From positions 1-12,736 of the forward strand of contig JBAXQP010000048.1 in the NCBI GenBank assembly GCA_037131655.1: a stretch of DNA of 12,736 bases. Direction: 5' to 3'. This document shows, one piece after another, positions 7,609 through 12,736 of this stretch (position 1 is the stretch's first letter; every line of letters begins with the position of its first letter). The notes beneath the pieces are model-generated. The model saw nothing but the letters and a program-made list of their open reading frames with translations. It did not search any database and was not told where the DNA came from. This DNA comes from a bacterium (GTDB lineage Bacteria > Armatimonadota > Fimbriimonadia > Fimbriimonadales > JBAXQP01). A program made the position numbers and the translations under genes.

Positions 7609-7727
7609 ATACAAGATTTATACGTACATTAGTTTGAAGCTGAAGCGCTTGTCTTAATAGAAGTGCGCCAACGCCCGAAACTTATATTTGAATAGCGAAC
7701 AAAGTTTGACCGTAACGAATCCGAGAG

Positions 7728-7750
7728 TCCGACGTATGATATTCGGAGGT
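7728..7750 (+). promoter_or_regulatory. Ribosome-binding site of the STN gene within a possible small hairpin
   Basis: CGGAGGT (7744-7750) is a strong ribosome site seven bases before the ATG at 7758 and decides that start over a GTG at 7749. TCCGA (7728-7732) can pair with TCGGA (7743-7747), covering part of it, around a 10-base loop. Five pairs alone are weak, so masking of the site is only a possibility. Confidence 0.35.
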
Positions 7751-7757
7751 GTCCATT

Positions 7758-8477
7758 ATGAGACGTAATCTTTACATGACATTGCTCATATCTCTGATAC
7801 TCTTTCAGGGAATGGCAGTGAAAAGCGTGATGGCTCAGGCCCCATCAGATATCGCATCAAAGCCTGTGTCACTTGATTTAGACCAAGCCGATGTCCGCGC
7901 TGCTCTTAAGCTTTTGTTTGGAAGCGTAGGCGCTAACTATTCAGTCGATCCGTCAGTACAAGGTTTTATCACCATTAAACTGAAGGATATCGCATTTGAA
8001 TGGGCGCTTCGCAGTGTTTTAGGCCAGGTCAAAGCGACATTCCGTGTTGAAGGCGGTATCTATTTGGTAGTTGCGAAGGTTGAAGAAACGGTTGTGCCGA
8101 CTTCAACTGCGGTTGATACCCCTGTGATATCCGCGCCCACTAAGATCATTCAAAGAATACCAATACGAATGGCTGACCCTGCCAGTATTGCGCAGCTCTT
8201 TGGAGGAAGTATTATCCCCGTTGAGCCTAGTCTTAATAGCGGTGGCGGCGGCGGTGGCGGAGGTAGTTATGGCGGCGGCGGCTTCGGCGGCGGTAGCTAT
8301 GGCGGCGGGATGAGTGGCGGTTTAGGCGGTGGTAGTTATGGTGGCAACCGTTCGGGGAGTTTTGGAAGCGGTAGCTATGGTGGCGGCAGTTATGGCGGCA
8401 GTAACTATGGCAGCGGCAGTTCCTATGGTCGTTCCGGTACCGGTTCTAGCTATGGCAATATAGGCCGCGGTTTCTAA
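7758..8477 (+). CDS. Small secreted STN-domain protein with Gly/Ser/Tyr-rich tail; N-terminal secretin paralogue
   Basis: A 239-residue exported protein. The ATG at 7758 follows CGGAGGT. Residues 1-28 are a signal peptide ending in a V-M-A-Q-A region. Residues 37-105 match the secretin/TonB short N-terminal (STN, N0) fold: 'V-S-L-D-L-x-x-A-D-V-R-A-A-L-K-L-L' then 'I-T-I-K-L-K-D-I-A-F-E-W-A-L'. Residues 129-149 ('K-I-I-Q-R-I-P-I-R-M-A-D-P' to 'L-F-G-G') match the first half of a secretin N1 domain. The fold then stops: residues 160-239 are a low-complexity tail of G-G-S-Y-G-G-type units with terminal Phe. No secretin barrel is present. The next gene is the full secretin with the same N0 plus N1-half order, so this looks like a truncated paralogue. 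It may pre-bind the PilP-like protein or cap the secretin, but this is inference. The 149-base gap before it suggests separate control. Confidence 0.75.
   Translation: MRRNLYMTLLISLILFQGMAVKSVMAQAPSDIASKPVSLDLDQADVRAALKLLFGSVGANYSVDPSVQGFITIKLKDIAFEWALRSVLGQVKATFRVEGGIYLVVAKVEETVVPTSTAVDTPVISAPTKIIQRIPIRMADPASIAQLFGGSIIPVEPSLNSGGGGGGGGSYGGGGFGGGSYGGGMSGGLGGGSYGGNRSGSFGSGSYGGGSYGGSNYGSGSSYGRSGTGSSYGNIGRGF
8235..8474 (+). repeat. Degenerate GGY-rich coding repeat (Gly/Ser/Tyr tail)
   Basis: Bases 8235-8474 encode the low-complexity tail of the STN protein and consist mainly of GGY and AGY codons with TAT, in irregular units such as GGCGGCAGTTATGGC. Synonymous third positions vary (GGC/GGT, AGT/AGC), so the units are not recent identical copies. 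Repeat-length variation between strains by slippage would be in frame for codon-sized changes. Confidence 0.8.
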
Positions 8478-8498
8478 ATTTAATATAATCTCATAATG

Positions 8499-8560
8499 TC
8501 GTCTCCAATCGAATTTTTTGAATAGAATTCGATTGGTAGTAACACTTAGCTTTGAGACGA
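8499..8560. repeat. Nested inverted repeat: 11-bp inner stem and 6-7-bp outer stem
   Basis: CCAATCGAATT (8505-8515) and AATTCGATTGG (8526-8536) are exact reverse complements around a 10-base loop. Outside them TCGTCTC (8499-8505) is complementary to GAGACGA (8554-8560), sharing one base with the inner arm, so the whole can fold as a two-level structure. No T-run follows, so it is not a standard intrinsic terminator. It may be an RNA processing or stability element, a leader structure, or a dyad bound by protein. Confidence 0.6.
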
Positions 8561-8642
8561 TGGTAAGTGACTGGTCTTATGGAATGTTACATGCTAACCT
8601 CATAGAATAAGTGTGAAAATATCTTTAATTGCTGAATGGTTT

Positions 8643-8658
8643 TTAAGGGTATCCTTAA
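8643..8658. repeat. Small perfect hairpin TTAAGG-GTAT-CCTTAA
   Basis: Arms of 6 bases (8643-8648 and 8653-8658) flank a 4-base loop in the leader region of the secretin gene, about 84 bases before its start. Function unknown; a dyad operator is one possibility. Confidence 0.35.
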
Positions 8659-8700
8659 TGAGTCAATAAGTTAGTAAATAGTCTGTACGGGAAGTTTAAT

Positions 8701-8733
8701 AGAGGCGATTGCGAATAACCTCTCAGGGAGGAG
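8701..8733 (+). promoter_or_regulatory. Secretin ribosome-binding site with two mutually exclusive pairings
   Basis: AGGGAGGAG (8725-8733) is a very strong ribosome site eight bases before the ATG at 8742; a TTG at 8736 is too close to it. CCTC (8719-8722) can pair with GAGG (8728-8731) inside this site, while CCTCT (8719-8723) can instead pair with AGAGG (8701-8705). The two pairings exclude each other, a layout that could switch translation on and off. The stems are short and this is a suggestion only. Confidence 0.35.
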
Positions 8734-8741
8734 TCTTGGAC

Positions 8742-10322
8742 ATGCATCACCGTTTAATAAAGGTGGTATTGGCACTTCTGGCTCTAGCCATAGCAGGTGC
8801 ACTTTTAGCACAGATGCGCGATGTATCTACAGCGCGTGTATCGTTAAATTTACAGGGAGCGGAGCTTTATACTGCTCTTCAGCTTCTTACAAAGCAAACC
8901 GGCGCTGAGATATGCTTTAAACCTACGGATAAACCATATTCGAAGGTTAATGTCAATCTTACTGATCGTTCCTTCGAGACAGCGTTGCTTGCCATTTGTA
9001 TGTCTGCAGGCGCTGAATATGAAAAGAATGAGGATGGGGTTTACTTCATCCAGCCTGTCGGCACCCGACCTGCTCAGCAATTGAGTAGCGATAATGTCTA
9101 TACTACGTCTGTTGTTCCTAAGCCTAGGATGCGTATCGAAAAGATTGCTCTTAAGTTTATGGACGCTCGTGATGTAATGAGAGCAATCTTTTCTGGTGGA
9201 AACAATCCTGAGTCTTTAAGTGCATCGCAAGTCCAGGCGTTGGTTCATCGGAGCATACCGCGGGTGCTTGTTAATAACCCGACGGTTATAACGCCTGTTG
9301 TACCTGCAGTTCCAATCGAGGGCGCTAGTTCTTCGAACGATACTGGCGCAAACCGCTCATCAGACCTAGATCTATCGGATAACCAATATGGCGGTAGAGG
9401 ACCCGGCGGATCATTTCCCGGCGCACCGACTACTCCTGCAATTTCAAACACCCCTGGCGCCACCAGTGCAGCCTCTGGTCTGCTGCCTCCGGATGTTGAT
9501 AGTGTTCAGGCCTTCCTTGTTGATAACTCCTTAATTGTTAAGGGAACGGATGAAGGTATTGAAGAGCTTAAGCGACTCGTTAGAATTTTCGATGTTCGCG
9601 CAAAGCAAGTCCTGATAAAGGTTGAATTCATTACTGCTCAGGCGAGCTTAAGCAAATCATTCGGAATTAACTGGAATTTCTCTCGTGTGAACGTTACAGG
9701 TGGTACCTCAGGGTTTGCCGGTGGAGATCCTGTCTTCTTGAACTATGCTTCCGGTAATGTGATTGCTAACCTCCGTACGAGGCTTATTGAAGGTAAGGGT
9801 AGAGTTGTTAACTCACCAATTGTTACCACAATGAATAACGTGCCAGCAGTCATTCAGGAAGAGTTAAGCCTTACCTACTTTGTCAATCAGTCAACGATTA
9901 CCGGCACCGGTAACCAAATAGCCTTCCCAACACCCATTCAAATCCCGGTAACGACCTCTTTGCAGGTCACCCCGCGAATAAATGCGGACGGAACAGTTAC
10001 TTTGATGCTTGCGCCGCAGATATCTGATCTCGGTCAACTTCGCAAGAGCCCTGATGGTACTGAAATTCCGGATACAGTAACCCAGTATGTTCAGTGCTTG
10101 CGAACTATAAAATCAGGCGAGACGATGGTGCTCGGCGGTTTGACAAGAAAGACTGAAACGAGCAGTGTTAACAAGGTTCCCATTCTTGCTGATCTCCCGA
10201 TTATCGGGTCGCTCTTCCGCAGTAAATCCTCCACTCGTGAGGACAGCGAGTTGTTAATCTTCGTAACACCAGTTGTGCTACCTGATCCCGATACAGGTAA
10301 TCAGGTAAGTATAGAGCCTTAA
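8742..10322 (+). CDS. pilQ: Outer-membrane secretin, PilQ-like (type II/III secretion system protein family)
   Basis: This is the outer-membrane pore of the pilus machine, 526 residues from the ATG at 8742. A hydrophobic signal peptide (about 5-23, A-L-L-A region) has no lipobox cysteine. Residues 33-104 are an STN/N0 domain, and 132-153 ('I-E-K-I-A-L-K-F-M-D-A' to 'I-F-S-G-G') begin an N1 domain. About 95 residues of Ser/Gly/Pro/Asn-rich sequence follow, and the N1 fold resumes at 254-285 with 'N-S-L-I-V-K-G-T-D-E-G-I-E-E-L'. The secretin core spans about 287-513, with 'V-V-N-S-P-I-V-T-T-M-N-N' (355-366), 'G-E-T-M-V-L-G-G-L' (459-467) and the signature 'V-P-I-L-A-D-L-P-I-I-G-S-L-F-R' (479-493). 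It lacks AMIN domains and multiple KH repeats of long proteobacterial PilQ. Synteny with pilM makes it the pilus secretin rather than GspD. Confidence 0.93.
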   Translation: MHHRLIKVVLALLALAIAGALLAQMRDVSTARVSLNLQGAELYTALQLLTKQTGAEICFKPTDKPYSKVNVNLTDRSFETALLAICMSAGAEYEKNEDGVYFIQPVGTRPAQQLSSDNVYTTSVVPKPRMRIEKIALKFMDARDVMRAIFSGGNNPESLSASQVQALVHRSIPRVLVNNPTVITPVVPAVPIEGASSSNDTGANRSSDLDLSDNQYGGRGPGGSFPGAPTTPAISNTPGATSAASGLLPPDVDSVQAFLVDNSLIVKGTDEGIEELKRLVRIFDVRAKQVLIKVEFITAQASLSKSFGINWNFSRVNVTGGTSGFAGGDPVFLNYASGNVIANLRTRLIEGKGRVVNSPIVTTMNNVPAVIQEELSLTYFVNQSTITGTGNQIAFPTPIQIPVTTSLQVTPRINADGTVTLMLAPQISDLGQLRKSPDGTEIPDTVTQYVQCLRTIKSGETMVLGGLTRKTETSSVNKVPILADLPIIGSLFRSKSSTREDSELLIFVTPVVLPDPDTGNQVSIEP

Positions 10323-10352
10323 TCTAGTTGACAATTAGATTGCGATAATAAC

Positions 10353-10385
10353 AAGCGGCGTCGAAAGGCGCTGCTTTTATATTTT
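10353..10385 (+). terminator. Intrinsic terminator after the secretin gene
   Basis: A ten-pair stem with two G-T(U) wobbles (10353-10362 with 10367-10376) closes on a GAAA tetraloop (10363-10366). It is followed by a T-rich tract ending at 10385. The structure sits 31 bases after the secretin stop and 23 bases before the end of the converging birA gene. The opposite strand is also fairly T-rich past the stem, so it may work for both genes. Confidence 0.8.
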
Positions 10386-10407
10386 GGGAGTTAGGAAAAT
10401 CAAAAGA

Positions 10408-11142
10408 TTAAATCACAGCCTCGGCGGCTGGGAGAGCGGATTCGGAATTGTCCGGCCAACGAATAACAAGACAGCCGTCTTCTCTAATACCCTGTGCAAT
10501 ACCGGAACGGCCATCAGGGGAGCGATAAAACTTACCCTTAGTCGCATCACGTGTACGCCATAGAGTAGCGAGAGCGATTGGATTGCTAATCAGTAAGGGG
10601 TACAGACTATGGAACCTATCCCAGATATTTGAAGCAAATTCGGAGATGGAGCTATCAGAATTAGATAAGCGTTTTATGGAAGTGGCGCTATCGTTTAAGG
10701 GTGGCGTGAAGATTGTTTGATTAACGTTTAACCCAACTCCAATAATTGGAACTTTCCCTTGTGTCGGAGCTTCGGGAAGTTCAAGCAATAGGCCTGCAAC
10801 TTTTTTATCCTCTATCAGGATATCGTTTGGCCAGCGGAGCTTCGGGTATGTTGATAGGCCAAGTTCAACCAATCTCTCTTCAACAACTTCGCAAACAGCT
10901 AGTGCCATGATAAGGCCAAGTTCCCATGGAGGTTCAGGAACTGGAATATCCCAGAGGATGTAGGTGATAAGTAAGTTTTCGCACTCACAAGACTCCCAAA
11001 TTTTTCCCCAACGCCCACGTCCCTCCGTTTGAAAATCAGCTTGTACTGCGTCTACACGGCGTTCTCCGGCACTTACATGGGCTGTCGCCACTGTCTGTGT
11101 TGAATTGACTGATACATGACGTTCTACGCGAATGTGGCTCAT
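10408..11142 (-). CDS. birA: Biotin--[acetyl-CoA-carboxylase] ligase, catalytic domain only
   Basis: A cytoplasmic enzyme that activates biotin with ATP and attaches it to the carrier-protein lysine of acetyl-CoA carboxylase and related enzymes. Motifs: G-R-G-R-W-G at 41-46 (biotin/adenylate loop; the Arg equivalent to E. coli R118 is kept), R-W-P-N-D-I-L at 103-109, K-K-V-A-G-L-L-L-E at 113-121 and I-G-V-G-L-N-V-N at 134-141. A small SH3-like C-terminal domain follows (about 195-244). At 244 residues it lacks the N-terminal helix-turn-helix of bifunctional BirA, so it should not repress biotin genes. The usual S-T-N near the N-terminus reads S-T-Q here (14-16). It starts 7 bases after the nadC stop on the same strand with no clear ribosome site in the AT-rich junction, so translation is probably coupled to nadC. 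Confidence 0.92.
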   Translation of the reverse strand: MSHIRVERHVSVNSTQTVATAHVSAGERRVDAVQADFQTEGRGRWGKIWESCECENLLITYILWDIPVPEPPWELGLIMALAVCEVVEERLVELGLSTYPKLRWPNDILIEDKKVAGLLLELPEAPTQGKVPIIGVGLNVNQTIFTPPLNDSATSIKRLSNSDSSISEFASNIWDRFHSLYPLLISNPIALATLWRTRDATKGKFYRSPDGRSGIAQGIREDGCLVIRWPDNSESALPAAEAVI

Positions 11143-11149
11143 ATAGCAA

Positions 11150-12004
11150 TTATATTATGTGGCACTCAAAACGCATTGGTAAAATGGGAGCGGAGTGAGT
11201 GAGCGCTCCGACCGAAATCCTGTCGACACCGGTTAAGGCAATTTCACGCACCGTACCTAAATTTACACCACCTGATGCTTCAAGAAGCGCCTTACCGTCA
11301 GCCATTTTGACCGCACTTTCTAACATTTGAGTGGACATATTATCAAGCAGAATAATATCAGCTCCGCATTTAAGAGCTTCTTCGACTTGTGCCAAGCTAT
11401 CGCATTCAACTTCGACTTGTAGTTGATGGGCGTCTATTCTTACGCGTTCGATGGCTTGCTCGACGCCTCCAGCGAGCGCGATGTGGTTGTCCTTAATTAG
11501 GACAGCGTCGTACAAACCGAAGCGATGATTACTTCCACCACCCACTCGAACCGCATATTTTTCCAATACTCGTAAGCCGGGGGTTGTCTTTCTGGTATCG
11601 AAAATCCGTGCTTCAGTGCCCTCAATAAGGCATGTAAATTTATTGGTTAGTGAAGCAATCCCTGATAAATGCTGTAAGAAGTTGAGAGCGACTCTTTCGC
11701 CAGTCAGAAGAGCTTGAGCGGAACCTGTAAGTTGGGCTGCAATCAGCCCTTTGGTGATTGTCTGACCTTCGTAAAAGGAATCATTTGCATGGCAATTGGG
11801 ATCAAGCTGCCGAAAGACTTCAAGCGCTACCGGCCATCCTGCAAGGATCCCCTCACCCTCCGCAACAAACTTACCGCAGGCCATAAGATTGGAATCGACA
11901 GTCGACAGGGTCGTAACATCCCCCGATCCCACATCTTCAGCAAGAGAACGGCGCACGATATCGGAAACGGTAGTGAAGTCAAGCATAGGAATATCAGTAC
12001 TCAT
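11150..12004 (-). CDS. nadC: Nicotinate-nucleotide pyrophosphorylase (carboxylating), quinolinate phosphoribosyltransferase
   Basis: NadC converts quinolinate and PRPP to nicotinate mononucleotide, CO2 and pyrophosphate in de novo NAD synthesis. At 284 residues it has the normal length, with every family motif in place: L-A-E-D-V-G-S-G-D-V-T-T (21-32), E-R-V-A-L-N-F-L-Q (103-111), D-T-R-K-T-T-P-G-L-R (136-145), G-G-G-S-N-H-R-F-G-L-Y-D (155-166), K-D-N-H (171-174), V-E-V-E (197-200), D-N-M (221-223), E-A-S-G-G (242-246) and S-V-G-A-L-T-H-S (264-271). The ATG at 12004 has only a poor upstream match (GGG at about -8). nadA and nadB are not in the window. It is the first gene of a nadC-birA pair that converges with the pilus locus. 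Confidence 0.96.
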   Translation of the reverse strand: MSTDIPMLDFTTVSDIVRRSLAEDVGSGDVTTLSTVDSNLMACGKFVAEGEGILAGWPVALEVFRQLDPNCHANDSFYEGQTITKGLIAAQLTGSAQALLTGERVALNFLQHLSGIASLTNKFTCLIEGTEARIFDTRKTTPGLRVLEKYAVRVGGGSNHRFGLYDAVLIKDNHIALAGGVEQAIERVRIDAHQLQVEVECDSLAQVEEALKCGADIILLDNMSTQMLESAVKMADGKALLEASGGVNLGTVREIALTGVDRISVGALTHSAPILPMRFECHII

Positions 12005-12111
12005 TAGTACCCATTGTACCCAAGCAGTCGAAGAAGGTTCCGCGTATATAAGCGACCTGTCATTGAAGGTTATATCTTACAGATGTTAATGAAAGAGAAA
12101 AGGTTATGTCA

Positions 12112-12736
12112 TTAAGCGCTGACAGCGATTTCTTCCAATAACTTAGCTTCATCTTCAGCTTTGAGGCGTACGTAACGCTCGATGAGTTCAGGAAAAGCAA
12201 TTCCAAGGACAAGGCATGTTGTATAAGGAGACAAATAGAAATTGCCTTGTACCATGCTGCCCAATGTCATAGCCAGGACAAAGGCAATGGAAGCCCAGCA
12301 TGCTCCTATGACTATTCCGCTCTTAGACTTTCTCATTAATAGAAATGGTTGTAGAAAAGCGGCTAAGATAACAAACAAAAGGGCTAGTACCTGAATAATC
12401 CCCCCCTTAAGGGCGTGGAACATCCATGAGTTGTGGGTGTAATAAAGCGAACTGATGTGCATGCCAGTGCTATAAGTAGAACCACCAGCTCGTCCGCCGT
12501 AAGCTTTACCATAACCATATCCGAGTATAGGGTCTGTCAACCAGGCCACTTTTGCTATATCAATTTCTATTAAGCGATCCTTTATACCTCCTTTGATAAA
12601 CTGTTCTCTTTCGAAGGTTTGGCTGAAACGCAGGTAAGATTCATCCCATAACTGAGCAAAACGCTTGCCAACAGCAGGGATGGCAAAGAAGAATGGAGTT
12701 ATGATTGCGACGATGATTAAAGTATGGATTATCGAC
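12112..12736 (-). CDS. O-antigen ligase/polymerase-like membrane protein, C-terminal part (5' end outside window)
   Basis: The minus-strand frame is open to the right edge; 207 residues before the TAA at 12112-12114 are visible, so the GTG at 12549 is internal and not the start. From the N-terminal side one sees a membrane segment, a periplasmic loop with several Arg/Lys, then 'L-T-D-P-I-L-G-Y-G-Y-G' followed by an 'H-N-S-W-M' motif and two more membrane segments. A P-x-x-G-x-G signature followed by H-N-x-(Y/W/F) is characteristic of the O-antigen ligase (WaaL)/Wzy_C superfamily, where the large periplasmic loop joins glycan to lipid. A charged C-terminal tail (R-L-K-A-E-D-E-A-K) ends the protein. 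Members also include exopolysaccharide polymerases and protein O-glycosyl ligases such as PilO/PglL types that act on pilins; the fragment does not separate these. Confidence 0.8.
   Translation of the reverse strand, partial: SIIHTLIIVAIITPFFFAIPAVGKRFAQLWDESYLRFSQTFEREQFIKGGIKDRLIEIDIAKVAWLTDPILGYGYGKAYGGRAGGSTYSTGMHISSLYYTHNSWMFHALKGGIIQVLALLFVILAAFLQPFLLMRKSKSGIVIGACWASIAFVLAMTLGSMVQGNFYLSPYTTCLVLGIAFPELIERYVRLKAEDEAKLLEEIAVSA

Larger units (their letters stand above)
8478..8741. other. 264-base non-coding gap between the STN gene and the secretin gene
   Basis: No credible gene is seen in this stretch. It contains a nested inverted repeat (8499-8560), a small perfect hairpin (8643-8658) and possible alternative pairings at the secretin ribosome site (8701-8733). 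A TATAAT (8484-8489) is present but has no matching -35 box, and I find no convincing promoter elsewhere in the gap. Confidence 0.6.

Noticed and set aside
8235..8474. CRISPR-like or minisatellite array
   Set aside because: The repeats are in frame, degenerate and encode a Gly/Ser/Tyr tail; there are no unique spacers of constant length.
8484..8489. Perfect TATAAT as a secretin promoter
   Set aside because: No -35-like hexamer at 16-18 bases upstream (that stretch is GC-rich coding sequence) and no extended TG; it lies in an AT-rich stretch just past a stop codon.
8235..8741. Frameshift splitting one long secretin into two genes
   Set aside because: The second gene has its own strong ribosome site, signal peptide and complete N0 domain, so the two are separate genes and not halves of one.
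3664..10322. Type II secretion locus (GspL, GspM, GspC, GspD) instead of a pilus locus
   Set aside because: The first protein is a soluble PilM without the membrane helix and periplasmic domain of GspL, and the next begins with the PilN N-L-L-P tail. No GspE/F/G genes are present either. The GspC-like topology of the connector is kept as a finding.
11714..12089. Plus-strand open frames opposite nadC
   Set aside because: NadC on the minus strand has every family motif through this stretch; the opposite frames have no recognisable domain or ribosome site.
12112..12549. Complete small membrane protein starting at the GTG at 12549
   Set aside because: The frame continues upstream without a stop to the window edge and the added residues form a further membrane segment and loop, so this is the end of a larger gene.

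Overview
The window reads as chromosomal DNA from a diderm (outer-membrane) bacterium of moderate GC. Its core is a type IV pilus assembly locus ending in an outer-membrane secretin, and an O-antigen-ligase-like gene also fits an outer membrane. The proteins look far from the classical proteobacterial versions: there is no lipobox on the PilP-like protein or the secretin, and there are many Gly/Ser/Pro-rich inserts. The LolA-like protein, the VKOR-DsbA fusion and the tandem Ig-like repeats make me think of a lineage such as Armatimonadota or a neighbouring phylum. That is an impression only; no marker gene here settles it.

Layout. Bases 1-534 (+) are the 3' end of a surface or periplasmic protein with tandem Ig-like domains, followed by a perfect hairpin at 562-590. 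Bases 610-3432 (+) carry an envelope/maintenance group: a membrane VKOR fused to a DsbA-like thioredoxin, a LolA-like periplasmic protein with a signal peptide, and a nitrilase-superfamily amidohydrolase 8 bases downstream of it. After a 231-base gap with several inverted repeats and a good promoter candidate (3602-3629), bases 3664-10322 (+) form the pilus locus: pilM, pilN-like, pilO-like, pilP-like, a small STN-domain protein with a Gly/Ser/Tyr-rich tail, and the secretin (pilQ-like). An intrinsic terminator (10353-10385) closes it. On the minus strand, converging on the pilus locus, are nadC and birA (7 bases apart, transcribed nadC then birA). Upstream of nadC on the same strand is the 3' part of an O-antigen-ligase/polymerase-like membrane protein that runs off the right edge.

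How the parts work together. PilM (cytoplasmic, actin-like) should bind the N-terminus of PilN. PilN and PilO form the inner-membrane alignment pair, the PilP-like protein should bridge to the secretin across the periplasm, and the secretin forms the outer-membrane pore. Pilins, the PilB/PilT motors and PilC are not in the window. The VKOR-DsbA fusion would supply disulfide bonds to exported proteins. NadC (NAD synthesis) and BirA (biotinylation) are housekeeping genes with no evident link to the pilus.

The most unusual part is 7758-10322. The small STN protein repeats the N-terminal domain order of the secretin, then stops being secretin-like at about the point where the secretin carries a long disordered insert. 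There it switches to an 80-residue Gly/Ser/Tyr-rich tail. The two genes are separated by a 264-base non-coding gap containing a nested inverted repeat and possible alternative pairings around the secretin ribosome-binding site. Gly/Ser/Pro-rich segments recur in five consecutive pilus proteins, which suggests a lineage-specific property of this machine.
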